Positions 11,165 to 23,011 of a DNA stretch of 64,000 nucleotides are shown in pieces. The stretch spans positions 1,425,001 through 1,489,000 of the forward strand of contig JBAMJR010000042.1 of assembly GCA_038501785.1 (NCBI GenBank). Direction: 5' to 3'. Each line of letters opens with the position of its first letter. The first letter of the stretch is position 1. This stretch comes from Myoxocephalus aenaeus. Taxonomy: Eukaryota > Chordata > Actinopteri > Perciformes > Cottidae. The position numbers and the translations under genes were made by a program. The notes beneath the pieces are model-generated. The model searched no databases. It was not told the origin of the DNA and saw only the letters and a list, made by a program, of their open reading frames with translations.

Positions 11165-13320
11165 ATAATCTGATTACAATTCTGTGATAATTCAAGCATT
11201 GTCAATTATTTTTATTTATTTAAGAGCAATTAGTCAAGTTTGACCATGTAAAATATGAATATTCCCACATACCCAGTTCGTTTATTAGGTACACCTAGTG
11301 AACACCACTAGCTTAAACTAATTCTAATAAAACCGCCCTGCAATAAATCCTATACCCTCATGACGCCTATCATTCTTGTTGAATCTGTTTTGGAGAAGTG
11401 TTGATGCAACTGTACGGCATTCTGGTGTTACTCTTTCACACATGTCTACCGCTCAGGGGAAGCTGGTGTGAAAACCAGCCCAGAGTCGTGTTATTTCATG
11501 GCACTGGAGTCTGTGGGAGACGGCACAAGAACAGGAGGCTCAGTGAGGCTGAAGAGACGAGCGAAATGTAATCGCTCTCCTGTCAGAGAAAGATCTGAAA
11601 TATGACAAACGTCTATTCTTCTATGATACTTTACATTTTTATGGCTTTTTATGACATACAATACTGATATTTTGTTTGATGTTTTATGATATACTATATT
11701 ATGATATATTGTATGCCATTTGTTTTAATGACTATATTGACTATATTTTATAAAAACTTTTAAGCATACGTCCCCATTTCTCACAACATTTATTAGGACT
11801 TTTTTAAGGCCTATACAATTTTATTTGGTAACATTTAATGGAATTATATACTCTATTACTTTTTTTATGGTATACTTAATTATGAACATTTTACAATGTT
11901 CTACAATACTAAGAGGGTGCCCGTTGTTCGTGGGAGTCCATCCCAGTACGCAACACACAGGCCTCTTAGTTTCAGCCACTTTCACAGCTTTTAGGTGTGG
12001 AGTCTTTCTAATTACACACCTCCAAGATCTTATACTTCAACAGTTTTACGACTAAATGAAACTTTCTTGACGTGAACAATTATTTGTTAATTTGACAAAC
12101 GTGCAATTCATGGCACAATTCAAACGGAATCAAATAGTTATTTGTCTCTCATCACTGGCATATTCTTTATGAAATAAGGAGCCATGGTGGAAAACAGAAT
12201 GGGAGGGTCTATGTGAACAGTGATGCGACACTTAGCTTGAGCAAGAAAGTTCATTAACAACAAAGTCAGTGACTACAAATCTGAACTGAACAGTGATTTG
12301 AGGTGAATCTTTTTAACTTTTGTTTAAAAGTATCTTTTCTGGACTGGTTGTAGAGTGAGATGCAGCTGGAAGGAAGGAGCTCCTGATCTGAATCAGTCTC
12401 TTACAGGAAGTGCTGGACCAGGAGGTGGTTTGTGCTGGACCCTGTTCTCCACCAAGATGGTTCCCAGAACAGAACCCAATTATGAGATATGGCCTTATCT
12501 CATAATTTCATTTTGATATTGTGCAATGACTCAAATGGTTCATTCATCTATTTAACCAACAATATGTACCTGACAATACTCTTTGAGCCGGATCTGTTTG
12601 TTGCAAAGTAAAAACACAAATGTACCGAGTTGTTATTTTCTATGTATTTTCGTATTGTGTTATCATCTGTGCCTCTCCAGTGTTGATAAGTTCTATATGA
12701 TCATTTTGAAATAAGCTACAGCAGTGTTATAAAATGATAATAATGATATTAATTAATTAAGTTTCCACATTGTTTCCCCTTATATATTAAGGTCACAGCT
12801 TGTGTCCTTGCACCTACATGTATGTATCATTACCTTCTGTTCTGGTACACAATCAGTAAAGATTATAATTGTTTATGAGTTCATTTGAATAAAATTGGGA
12901 ACGATTATACTGCGCGTTGCTTGCCGTAGTCTAAAACCTTCTCAATTTGTATTAATATCAACATGTAATATTACGAGCATCAATACTTAACAGTATAACA
13001 GTAATGCCTTTGAGCAAAATGAAAATAAAAAAGATATGAAATTATAATTTATACAATATTTATTGTATATAGTGTCATACATTGTCAGATTTTTTTATTA
13101 TATCAGAAATATTATGATATTGTTTCTAATATAAAGACATATTAAGGTTTGTTGAACATTGAATTGTGCGACTAAATAAACGGTGTAATTACTGTACATA
13201 CAGTTTACATGAACATACTGCATTAAATACTTTAAAGCTTTCAGAATGATTATTTCTCGTTCAGCCTGAACCGTCAGTCTCCTTGATTTCTGAGCAGATG
13301 AAACAGCTGCTGACAGCTTC
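11165..13320. other. AT-rich spacer without a recognised gene
   Basis: Contains a repeat-like segment beginning gtttattaggtacacctagt (11279 on), which resembles a common teleost repeat end, and long AT-rich sequence. No convincing splice-bounded coding exon was seen on either strand. Confidence 0.5.
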
Positions 13321-13440
13321 CTGTGTGTGGGAGGAGCTTCCTGTGTATGGGAGGAGCTTCCTGTGTGTGGGAGGAGCTTCCTGTGTATGGGAGGAGCTTC
13401 CTGTGTGTGGGAGGAGCTTCCTGTGTGTGGGAGGAGCTTC
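13321..13440. repeat. 20-bp minisatellite, six exact-length copies
   Basis: Six head-to-tail units of ctgtgtrtgggaggagcttc, differing only at one g/a position. Reading frames across it (GRSFLCMGGAS or QEAPPTHRKLL repeats) are by-products. It lies just downstream of the proposed minus-strand exons at 13.6-14.8 kb. Confidence 0.95.
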
Positions 13441-13574
13441 CTGAACCCTCCAGCACAGAAGAAGCAGATGGAGACTAACTACGTCCTCTGCGGTGGAGCG
13501 GGTGGTGTCGGGGTGGAGGGGCAGGGAGGACCGTGCACACTGGGTCTCGGACTCTCTGGGGCGCTGAGAGGGGT

Positions 13575-14787
13575 TCAGGTCTGCTGTGGGTCTGGGACGT
13601 CCACCCTCAGCTGCCCCAAGAGTGAGACACGAGCCCAGAGGAGTCCGGCCCTGTGAGACACAAACACAAGAGATGAATACTTTTCAACTCAACTACACAA
13701 CCTTCACATTGTTGTGTCGAATCTGGCCTCCAATGATGGAATCGTATCACTGATACTTCTGTAGTCTTGGAGAGGGATTACTTACTCAGCCCACTGAAGG
13801 AAAGGCGACCGCCGCTCTCCATCTGGTCCTGTAGTCCTCCATCCTTCTCATCTTCTCCGTCGTCAAGGAGACCCTGGATGTTGCTTCTTCTGTCATGGCC
13901 ATCGATACCTGAGTAAAAGAGACTTTTCTTAACGTTAGTAGTTTTTACCACATCTGTCTGGTTCAGCCACCTTCACCCAACTATAAAAATAAACAGAGCG
14001 TAAAATTAACAATCTTTGATTGTATCGTAAATGACTTGGGAGTCCAAACTCCAAAGTACACAACTGGGGGCGGAGCTTCTTCAGGATGTTCCGCACTAAA
14101 ACCTTTGCTGCAGGATGCTACCTATTGCCAACCCACCAGACGCCAGGGGAGGCTGTCTGGTGCTTTATCAGTCCTGCCAGACAAAGGTTTTACAATCCTG
14201 CAGCAAACAGGCTGTCGGTTCAATCCGAGTCGCTGTCCTCATCCCACTGCCAACCCCGCCAGATGCAAGGTAAGGTCCTCGTAGTCCTCTTCTCTGGTCC
14301 TCTTCTGGCAGGAAGTCCGAGGTGGGTGCTGGGTGAGAGGGTCATCATCTTCCTCCTCTTCATCGTCATCCTCCTCGTCGTCCTTGGCCAGGGAGCCGTT
14401 TCCGGAATCTTCGTTCTCGCTGTCTTCCTCGTCCTCTTCCCACTCTGGCCTCTTGGACCTGTAGCCATATCCAGGATCTTCCATCTCCCAGTTGGACAAG
14501 CTGTCTCCCTCAGTGTCCTAGTCGTCTCCCCCGTAGTCCTCCTCATCGTCTCCCCAGTACTCCTTCTAGTCGTCTCCCTCAGTGTCCTCCTAGTCATCTC
14601 CCCCGTAGTCCTCCTCGTAGTCCTCTCCTCGCCGTCGTCAAATATGACCCACCTAGACCCCAATCCACAAGCACGACCCGACCTTCACCCACAAATGCAT
14701 CCACATACTCACCTTGCTTACCTTCGTCGTCTACGGCAACCCTGACGGGGCCTCTTGCAGGACGCTCCATGGTGTAGTTCACACCAG
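13575..14787 (-). pseudogene. unknown acidic-protein gene, probably decayed (candidate exons)
   Basis: I do not recognise this gene. On the minus strand, three splice-bounded pieces are phase-compatible. 14787-14722 follows ctctcag and reads GVNYTMERPARGPVRVAVDD. 13908-13786 follows actcag, contains GHDRRSNIQGLLDDGEDEKD, and has donor GTAAGT. 13650-13575 follows ctcacag and ends at TGA. Between the first two, 14650-14240 encodes in one frame a D/E/Y/W-rich stretch (for example NWEMEDPGYGYRSKRPEW, then a run of about 20 acidic residues). That frame carries several TAG codons inside a tandem gactacgggggagacgac-type repeat. Either the acidic segment is dead coding sequence, or the exons are chance. 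No start exon or promoter was found. Confidence 0.35.
14520..14640. repeat. imperfect pyrimidine-rich minisatellite (gtagtcctcctcgtc units)
   Basis: Related units of about 27-33 bp made from gtcctcctcatcgtctcccc and gtctccctcagtgtcc. They underlie the D/E-rich frame of the decayed gene and introduce its in-frame stops. From 14790 to 15835 I see only AT-rich spacer and repeat scraps. Confidence 0.7.
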
Positions 14788-15835
14788 CTGAGAGGGAAAG
14801 GTTAAAACCGTAAGGATTTCACATAACATTAAATATTTCTGGATTACATTGAGCAATAATCAAAGTTGAAAATAGAAAAAACGACAGCATATCAGACAAC
14901 ACAGAAGAGGCTGTGCCTTTAAACATTTAACAGTAATATCAAACAAAGTGCAGTTTTGCCTGTTAGTTTAAACAGATGAGGGAATCAGAAATGTGACACT
15001 TAATGATAAACATTGTTATTACATTTTGTTAATATTGAAAAAAAAACGGTTTCACAAAGACGAACATTTTTACTATATTTATTTATTCATCTAATAATTA
15101 TTATTATTATCGTTATTGTCAGCAGTATTACTATTTGTATATGACCCAAACAACAATGTAGGGTTGATAATAAACAAGCTTTAATCTTAAATTGCACATT
15201 TTGGAGGCAGACCAGGAGCCTTTCACGCACGGCTTTGTTTGTGCTCAATTAACCGACAGTTGCGTTCTCGTGAGCTCTCTGCAAAGACGTTTATTCCGCA
15301 CCAAACAATTGTAAGGACTTCCGTGTTTGTTGAACTAAACGACCAACGGTTTGCAATAAACAATAACGTCAAAGAGTTTTCTTTACAGTTTTGGGTTCAC
15401 AGGAGATTGTCAGCTGCTCATGTCAAAGTCCAAAATGCAAAGGGAAGATCCAGAACGTGGCCCTTAAGTAGCCTCGGCCCGCTTTCCATGGTATTTACCG
15501 ATGTGCGTGCTAGCTTACCTCTAGTATGAATCAAGACTTGATTTTTTTTTATTTGATTCGTCAGTGATCTGTTGCTATTCAGTACAGCTATGAGTGTAAA
15601 CCTTACACAGCCCGTCTCTGCAATACTTATTGTGATGCCACACATCGGTATTGAGAGAATGAGAGAGCAGGAGAGATTAAGTAAACAACAAATGATGTCA
15701 GTTGTCCAACCTTTGTGTCTACATAGTTTAAAAAAGTATACTTTATTAATAACACACATACGGAGTATAATGATATTTCCTCAACCTGCAAAAATATTCC
15801 CAGCTATGTTTATCTGTAGCACCATGTCAGAGGGT

Positions 15836-15960
15836 TATTTGGCTTTCTTGCCTTTGCCCTTGTTCTTTAAAGACGTGTGAGTGCTGGAGCCTCTCCACCG
15901 GGCTTGGGATGATTTAGCAGCTTTGGTCTTCAAATCCAGCTCTCCTCTCCTCTTCTCTCC
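15836..15960 (-). other. candidate lysine-rich terminal exon, identity unknown
   Basis: On the minus strand, ctacgctacag precedes an open stretch reading ELDLKTKAAKSSQARWRGSS and ending GKGKKAK then TAA. The basic, lysine-rich end resembles nucleolar protein tails, but I cannot assign a family and no partner exon was found. It could be chance or a pseudogene fragment. Confidence 0.25.
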
Positions 15961-16241
15961 TGTAGCGTAGGTTTCCCTTCAAACCGTTAAAGGTAGGCGT
16001 TGGGCGCCAGACAGGAGAAGAAGTTAATAGGCTAACCTTTAACCTGTCAAATTTAGTGGAAGCTACCTAAACCATGTCCCGGCTAGCTTGCTAAACCCGC
16101 TACAAAAGGCACAATATTTACAAAATACACAAACCAAACACATTTTCAGTCATGTTTTACTGCTCTCCAGTCTTAAATATAACTGGTCAAAATCCAAACA
16201 AATTAGGTCTTAGGCACCAGGTCCATGAACAATGAACAAAA

Positions 16242-16345
16242 GATTAGTGCTGTCATATTAGCGCGTTATTAACGACGTTAACGCAAACCAATTTTAACGC
16301 CGTCAATTTTATTAACGCCGTTAACGCAAATTTTTTCAAGAACAT
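16242..16345. repeat. GTTAACG-rich palindromic repeat
   Basis: Repeated gttaacg/cgttaac words (acgacgttaacgcaa, taacgccgttaacgcaa) in about 100 bp resemble a widespread teleost DNA-transposon fragment. Ends are not definable here. Confidence 0.5.
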
Positions 16346-16789
16346 ATTTATTTAAATAGTTTAGTGGATCAACCGGAAATCAATAGGCAACTATTTTGAT
16401 AATGAATTTGTTGGTACAGTTGTTGAAAACAAGTAAAAACAATAAAGTAAAAATTGCAAACATCTGCTTCTCTAATGTGAAGATGTTGTTTGTCAAATAA
16501 CGCTGATTTCCTTGGGAAAGTATAGTGCCAAGAAATGGATGGAAGTGGAAGAAAAATTCACACAAAATTAGAAATTCTCTGGTCCAAATGATAAGAGTGT
16601 TATTAGTTGAGTGAATCCCTATGAATACGACTGAGATGTCGTTTCTCACTACGGACACAGGAGTGCAGTATTTAGTCTCCTAACGGTCACACCTCACTCC
16701 AGTAGAAAATACTTCCGGTGGGCCCCTTCAAAACAAAGCTATCACATGACATGGCTTTATGTGTTTCTAACATGTTTTCTAAGAAGAAG

Positions 16790-16794
<5 letters not shown>

Positions 16795-16845
<51 letters not shown>
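16795..16845. repeat. (TA)n microsatellite
   Basis: About 25 TA units. Overlapping isoleucine/tyrosine reading frames are artefacts. The flanking 16346-16794 and 16846-17025 hold no recognisable gene apart from the exon that follows. Confidence 0.95.
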
Positions 16846-16847
<2 letters not shown>

Positions 16848-17025
16848 TATGTCTGTATTGTTCCAGATATAATACATGTGAGCAGAACAACAATGTAATT
16901 CATATAAAATAATTAACCAATAAACGGGGAGCCCCCTCCCTCAACAACTTCAAAATGACAACAAACATGCCGACATTTTAGTTGTCGTTCTTAAACTGTA
17001 CTTAGTTTATTGTATTTGTTTGTAG

Positions 17026-17157
17026 CTGAATGCTGACATCTATGAAACCGACCCGGAGCTGGAGCGGATTCGCAAAGACCAAGGCTACTCCTACATGGAC
17101 ATCATCTCCATTCACAAGGACACTCTGCCCAACTATGAGGAGAAGGACTGCATTTAA
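17026..17157 (+). pseudogene. adi1: orphan exon like adi1 exon 2 (acireductone dioxygenase)
   Basis: After ttgtttgtag (AG at 17024-17025) the sequence reads LNADIYETDPELERIRKDQG, YSYMDIISIHKD and LPNYEEK, a close match to ADI1 residues following the first intron. Known: ADI1 is a cupin metalloenzyme of the methionine salvage pathway. The acceptor position matches the human exon 2 start. At the point where the exon should splice out after NYEEK there is no GT; the frame runs on as DCI and stops (TAA 17155-17157). AATAAA occurs about 150 bp later. I found neither exon 1 nor the metal-binding cupin exon (HLHLDDEIRY-type) nearby. It is therefore either a truncated gene copy or a non-catalytic short terminal exon. 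Confidence 0.75.
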
Positions 17158-17425
17158 TCCAAATAGATTTGTCTGAGGTTTAATTATTATTCCTGTTATT
17201 AGCTTTCATTTAATGGTGTTATTTTCCATCATAATATATTCACACCTGTGCTACCTGGGCTTCCTGACTGTCAAGATGACTCTACAACCTGCAGACTGGA
17301 GTCCATAAATAAAAAAATAAAAAAAAGTCTAAATTGTAAGATGGTTTTTTTAAACTCTAAATAGGTAGGAAATCACAAAAGAAATATGAATTTGGAAGAC
17401 ACTATTTTCCCTTGGTTCCCAGGAG

Positions 17426-17614
17426 GATATGACATACAACTGTGTAATACAATGTCTCTCGTTATGCAGACAGTGCAACAACCAGATATAACGTTTTTAA
17501 AACTGTTGCCAGACAATAAGTTATAGTTAATGTCAGTTAGGGAGCAAAAGTATCAGAACATCATTTTTTTCCCACCTAAGATAGTTATGAATTGACAGCA
17601 CAAACACGTCCGAC
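17426..17614. repeat. second copy of the qrsl1 intron 1 segment, left part
   Basis: Matches about 694-884 with scattered substitutions and small indels. It ends exactly at cacaaacacgtccgac, where the 8 kb insertion begins. The match resumes at 25708 with gactgcactcaacaaacacg. Confidence 0.85.
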
Positions 17615-18125
17615 ATGTATGGAGGACCGTAAATTAATTAATTATAAATAAATAAATGCAGGAATAAATACAGGAATAAATAAATAAATGCTTAAATAAA
17701 TGTATAAATAAATGCAGGAATAAATAAATAAATGCTTAAATAAATGTATAAATACAGGAATAAATAAATAAATGCTTAAATAAATAAATAAATACAGAAA
17801 TAAATAAATGCTTAAATAAATGTATAAATAAATACATACAGGAATATATAAATATAAGTTATACCTAAACAGGACATCATTAAATAAATCTATTTCTACA
17901 TTTCTGTATTTCTTCATTTATTTATGCCTGTATTTATGTGTCCACACGTATTTCTTCATTTATTTATTTCTGTATTTCTGTGTGTTGTATGCAAATGAGC
18001 TGGGGCGGTCCGAACCTCATTGTTAAACAGGATTGGTCAAGTAGGAGAGCCAGACAGAAGCAACCGATCCCTTCACATGGCCCCTGTAGATGAAGTCAAA
18101 AAGCTGTCTAGGCTAGGGTGAACAT

Positions 18126-19412
18126 GGCCCTATTTTTCGTACCTGGCTAAACAAAGTCAGGCAAATGTCCTAATCTCCAGCTTAAATTAGCGAGATGATT
18201 GACATCAGGCTATCTGGGTTTCTTCACGGCTGATCCGCGCTGAAACGGTCTCGTTAATTCTAGCCAGACGTCAATCCTCTGGATAAATGCGCGTGTCCGC
18301 TCCTCTTCAGAAGGGATAATAATCGAGCACTGACACCACGATCTTCTAACAGTACAATGTCAAATAAACTCAGACGAACCTCTTTTTATTTCTCCGATGA
18401 GAAGCAGGAGATGATCATGAAGACATATGAGGAAGTCAATACCTTAATCATTCACAGCAAACGCGTTGTGAATATTCCAACGTTTTTGTAACATTGTTGC
18501 CGTGAACGCAGCTTAACTCCGCCCCCGCTGAGAGACATAAGCGCCGCAAATATATCAGACAAGTTAAATGTCAGTGTTGGGAAAATGTATCCGCAAATTT
18601 TAAGTGCTTCATCACCCAGATCAATCAGATTATATTTACGAATAAATATATACTTATGAGGATATATGTAGTGTATGCGCGTATGAATCATGTACTATAT
18701 GTATATACATGTATGTGTATATTTCTATATAACTAGGAGTTTGAATATGTGTATGGGCGGATCAGTATATATGTATTATTCATAATCAGAAATTCAATCA
18801 ATTGAAGCAGTGAACATAAATTGTGTGTGATTCTCTGTATTCTTATCATGAGTCCACCTTAATCATGTTCTACAATAATGATATGTATGGTGTACTAATA
18901 ACACTGTCTTATAATTATGAGTGCTTTCAACACATCCATAAGTTTCATAAGCGCTAAATAAACTTAAGAACAGCGCGGCATGCAGCGGGTGAGAGTCTCT
19001 GTCTGAGACGGTGATCGGCTGCGCCTGTGGTGATCAGTGTCCGCGGCTCGAGAAGCTCTCGTAAATAAATGATTCCTTGACGGCAGAATCTATAGCGCCG
19101 CGTACAGGAAGTCATGAGGATGTGAGGACGGATCTTGGCGATCTCAAAGAACTCTCTCCCAATAAAACTAATATAACTAATATCGCTCCTTCATCAATGA
19201 GGAAGTGAGCTGCCTTTTTTGTCCGGTGGGAGTGGCCAGCTTATCCAGTGAATTTCAGTTAGCCTGCGCGGGAGCAGGTTTACATTTTTGGCTGTGTTGC
19301 TATGGTGATTTATCTAAGCTTGCTTCGAGAAACTGAATAAGCCTGACCTACGTCATCTTATCCTGACAATTAGCCCGCTAACTCAGTAAGCCAGGTACGA
19401 AAAATAGGGCCC
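18126..19412. mobile_element. MITE-like element with ggccctatttttcgtacctgg ends
   Basis: The left end ggccctatttttcgtacctg (18126 on) is mirrored at the right (ccaggtacgaaaaatagggc, to 19412). The interior has no coding potential beyond short frames. No clean target duplication was found. It resembles the abundant teleost gggccctattt TIR class. Confidence 0.65.
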
Positions 19413-19502
19413 AGATCCATAACACCAAAAAGGAGGACACTATGCGGTATTTTGTGAGGCTGTGAATAATTGCACAGGAGGGGTGCAGTTTGATTTTATT
19501 AA

Positions 19503-20677
19503 GTCAGAATCAGAATCAGAATCAGAATCAGCTTTAATGGCCATGTAAATTTGCACATATATGGAATTTGACTCCGGTTTCACTTGCTCTTCGTACTTTT
19601 TTCACACACAATATACAAGATAAATATAAAAAATATAAAAAGGACATTAAAGACAGTAGTAAAACAACAAAAAAGTGCAGATAGTGCAGATGAAGAGTCT
19701 GTTTAACTGTTCATCAGAGTGACGGCCAGTGGGAAGAAGCTGTTTCTGTGTCTGGTGGTTTTGGCGTACAGTGCTCTGTAGCGCCTTCCAGAGGGGAGGA
19801 GTTGGAACAGCTTGTGTCCAGGGTGTGAGGGGTCTGTGGTGATCTTTACAGCCCGCTTCCTGACTCTGGCGGTGTGCAAGTCCAGGATGGAGGGCAGGCT
19901 GGAACCAATGGTTCTCTCTGCAGACCTGACGATCCGTTGGAGTCTGACTCTGTCCTGTTTGGTGATCCAAACCACACAGTGATGGAAGAGCAGAGGACAG
20001 ACTGGATGATGAAGAGCAGAGGACAGACTGGATGATGAAGAGCAGAGGACAGACTGGATGATGGAAGAGCAGAGGACAGACTGGATGATGAAGAGCAGAG
20101 GACAGACTGGATGATGAAGAGCAGAGGACAGACTGGATGATGAAGAGCAGAGGACAGACTGGATGATGAAGAGCAGAGGACAGACTGGATGATGAAGAGC
20201 AGAGGACAGACTGGATGATGAGGAGCAGAGGACAGACTGGATGATGGCGGTGTAACAGGATCAGCAGCTCCTGAGGCAGGTTGAACTTCCTGAGCTGGCG
20301 CAGGAAGTACAGCCTCTGCTGGGCCTTTTTCCGGATGGTGTTGATGTTGGCGGTCCACTTCAGGTCCCGGGAGATTGTGGATCCCAGAAACTTGAAGGTC
20401 TCCACTGCAGAAACAGTGCTGTTGTGTATTGTTAGGGGGGGGGGGGGGGGGGGGGGGTAGTGTTGGGGGGGCTCCTCCTGAAGTCTACTGTCATCTCTAC
20501 AGTTTTGGCCTTGTTCAGCTCCAGGTGTTTCTGACCACACCAGAGGACCAGCTGTTCAACCTCCCGTCTGTACGCAGACTCGTCCCTGTCGCTGATGAGG
20601 CCGATGACCGTTGTGTCGTCTGCGAACTTCAGGAGTTTAACAGATGGGTCCCCTGAGGTGCAGTCATTGGTGTAGAG
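19503..20677 (-). mobile_element. L2-like LINE, reverse-transcriptase 3' part (dead), split by a hAT
   Basis: The minus strand encodes a reverse-transcriptase core, VKLLKFADDTTVIGLI (FADD motif), then QKHLELNKAKTVEM and a C-terminal region including LPSGRRYRALYAKTTRHR. The 3' end carries tandem tgattctga units (19503-19530), typical of such LINEs. The 5' continuation (GCVLSPLLFSLYT) lies beyond the hAT at 24376-24450, so the LINE was interrupted by it. A 23-bp poly-G/C tract (20435-20457) and a minisatellite (19983-20246) break the frame. The copy is 5' truncated and inactive. Confidence 0.85.
19983..20246. repeat. 26-bp minisatellite expanded inside the LINE coding region
   Basis: About ten copies of gaagagcagaggacagactg+gatgat, 26-27 bp each, nearly identical. 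In related LINEs this segment encodes a single ESVLCSS-type stretch, so the array is a secondary expansion. Confidence 0.93.
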
Positions 20678-21178
20678 CAGGGGTCTCAAACTCAATTTAC
20701 CTGGGGGCCACTGGAGCTAGGGTCTGGGTGAGGCTGGGCCGCATCAGGTTTTCAACAAAAAAAACGCATTTATTAAAAACAGAAAAAAAAAGAAAAAAAA
20801 AAACTGTCTTCAATGCTTTTGCTTCTGCTATACCCTACACTTTTTCAGTGCTTTGGTTCCGGTTTTCCACAAGAAAAGCTCTGATAAAACATTCCACTGT
20901 TCTCAAATATCTTAATTTTTAATTTTCTACACAAAATAAGATGAAAAAATAAATAAACAAATAAAGAATAAAGAAAATAAATCAATCAATCAGTAATAAA
21001 TAAATAAAATAATAATAAAACAGCAAATAAGAAAAACTTAAGAAACCACATATAGTTGGTGGGTAGAGAAATTATTTTTTTTCAGATTCAAATTAACAGT
21101 ATTAACAGTTATTTAACCTTTAACATGAACATTAATGAAACTTTCAACATGAACTGTTCTGAACATGGCTTCTCTTGC

Positions 21179-23011
21179 CTACTTTTGGCTAGAGGTCTGG
21201 CAGCGCTTCCTCTTGCATAGCCGAGCCACATTTGGCTTGAGGGAGGAAGCAATTGAGACCCTCAGTAGACTTTGAAGATGCTCATCAGTAAGTCTGGTCC
21301 TGTACTTGGACTTATTGAAGTTCAAGGTGGAGAAGAGCTTTTCACACAAGTACGTGCTCCCAAAAAGGCACATGGTCCGCTTGAACATTCTGGAAAGCTC
21401 AGGGAAGCTGGGAGTCAATTCTCTCAAAAATTGCCCAAGCTTGTCTGCTCTTCCACTCACCTCCCTGAACTTGGCTTTGAGTTCAGAGTTGCACTGCAGG
21501 TCAATGAGCTCCATTTGAAGCACAGGAGGGGCATCTTGCACATCAAAGGAGAAGGGGTCCGCAAAAATTTGAAATGTGGCTCTGTGCGTCTTGAAGTCTG
21601 CAAATCTGTGGTCAAATTCCTCCTGTAGCTTCAAAATGGCATCAGCATACTTCTCACCACTGAATGGTGTGCCTGCATCCACAAGTGCCTTGCATGCTGG
21701 GAAATGGCAAAGGTTTGTCTGAGATAGCTGAACTTTCCATAGCATAAGTTTTGTGGAGAATGCTCTCACATTGTCATAGGCAGCACTGACAAGTTGCCCC
21801 TGGCCTTGTAACCTCTTGTTCAGTACATTAAGCTCATGCGTGACATCAACAAGAAAAGCTAAGTCCATGAGCCATATAGGATCACTTAACACAGGAACAG
21901 CCACCCCATTCTTCTCCATGAAGACTTTCACTTCTGCTCTCAACTCAAAAAATCTCTTCAACATGTTTCCCCTGCTGAGCCAACGTACCTCGGTGAAGTA
22001 AAGCACGTCCCCATATTCTGACTCCATTTCTTCTAAAAAAGCACGGAACCTTCTGTGTTTTAAGCCCCTGGATCTGATGTGGTTGATGCATTGCACAACA
22101 ACAGACATCACGTTGTCAAATTTCAGGCATTTGCTGCAAAGGGCCTGCTGATGGATAATGCAGTGCAGAGCTATGGCTTCCTCCACACCCTCCTCTTCCA
22201 GTTTTTTTTGAACAAGTGCCACCAGTCCATTTTTCCTCCCTGTCATTGATGGCGCTCCATCAGTTGTTATCCCAACAAATCTCTTCCATGAAAAACCGGC
22301 ATTCTCAATGGCATCACACAGCTGGTGAAATATCTCCTGAGCGGTGGTCTGGCCATGCATTGGCATTACTGTGAGCAACTCCTCTGTCACTTCAAAATTG
22401 TCATCAACACCACGGACATATATTGCGAGCTGGGCAGTGTCAGTGATGTCTGTGGTCTCATCAAGAGCGACTGAGTATACACTGAAACATTTTGCTTTCT
22501 CACACAGTTGATCATAAATGTCACTTGACATGTCACAAATGCGCTCTGCCACGGTGTTGGCAGAAAGGCTGATGTTGCTGAACTGACCTTTCTTTTCTGG
22601 ACAGACAATACTTGCAGCCTGTAACAGGCACTTTTTGACAAATTCACCTTCTGTAAATGGCTTTCCTGCTTTAGCAATCATCTCACTAACCACATAGCTA
22701 GCTTCGACTGCTGCGTTATTCTCTTTGGTTACTTTCTTAAAAAAATCTTGTTGCTTCAGTAGACATGTTTTAAGATTGGCAACTCGGTTGGCTCTCTCAT
22801 CTCCCTGGTATTTTGCATAGTCCTCAGCATGTCTAGTTGTGTAATGACGTTTCAAATTGTATTCCTTATGCACCGCAACTTTCTCTGTGCAAATAAGACA
22901 CGTCGGAGTGCCCCTGTGCTCCACAAAGAAATACTGAATTTCCCACTTTTCCTGAAATTGTCTGTGCTCATCACCAACCTTTCTCTTCACTGCAGGCTTT
23001 GAGAAAGACAT
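21179..23011 (-). CDS. hAT transposase, Charlie/GTF2IRD2-like (610 codons, intact)
   Basis: A cut-and-paste DNA transposase encoded by the surrounding element. Visible domains: an N-terminal BED-like zinc finger with C38, C41, H56 and H61 (TCLIC to RHYTTRH); a hAT catalytic core with DETTDITD (D184) and GITTDGAPSMTGRKNG (D251); the conserved ALHCIIHQQAL (C284xxH287); RWLSRG; and a C-terminal hATC dimerisation region including LCEKLFSTLNFNKSKYRTRL. No stop or frameshift in 1.83 kb. Known: the same family was domesticated as the C-terminal part of mammalian GTF2IRD2. With matching TIRs and a perfect target duplication, the copy looks young and possibly competent. The final acidic catalytic residue was not pinned down by eye. 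Confidence 0.93.
   Translation of the reverse strand: MSFSKPAVKRKVGDEHRQFQEKWEIQYFFVEHRGTPTCLICTEKVAVHKEYNLKRHYTTRHAEDYAKYQGDERANRVANLKTCLLKQQDFFKKVTKENNAAVEASYVVSEMIAKAGKPFTEGEFVKKCLLQAASIVCPEKKGQFSNISLSANTVAERICDMSSDIYDQLCEKAKCFSVYSVALDETTDITDTAQLAIYVRGVDDNFEVTEELLTVMPMHGQTTAQEIFHQLCDAIENAGFSWKRFVGITTDGAPSMTGRKNGLVALVQKKLEEEGVEEAIALHCIIHQQALCSKCLKFDNVMSVVVQCINHIRSRGLKHRRFRAFLEEMESEYGDVLYFTEVRWLSRGNMLKRFFELRAEVKVFMEKNGVAVPVLSDPIWLMDLAFLVDVTHELNVLNKRLQGQGQLVSAAYDNVRAFSTKLMLWKVQLSQTNLCHFPACKALVDAGTPFSGEKYADAILKLQEEFDHRFADFKTHRATFQIFADPFSFDVQDAPPVLQMELIDLQCNSELKAKFREVSGRADKLGQFLRELTPSFPELSRMFKRTMCLFGSTYLCEKLFSTLNFNKSKYRTRLTDEHLQSLLRVSIASSLKPNVARLCKRKRCQTSSQK

Noticed and set aside
13274..13656. 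Repeat-coding frames (GRSFLCMGGAS / QEAPPTHRKLLP)
   Set aside because: Direct translation of the 20-bp minisatellite, no flanking exon evidence.
19846..20540. 297- and 170-codon minus-strand frames with HHPVCPLLF repeats
   Set aside because: Produced by the 26-bp minisatellite inside a dead LINE, not a host gene.
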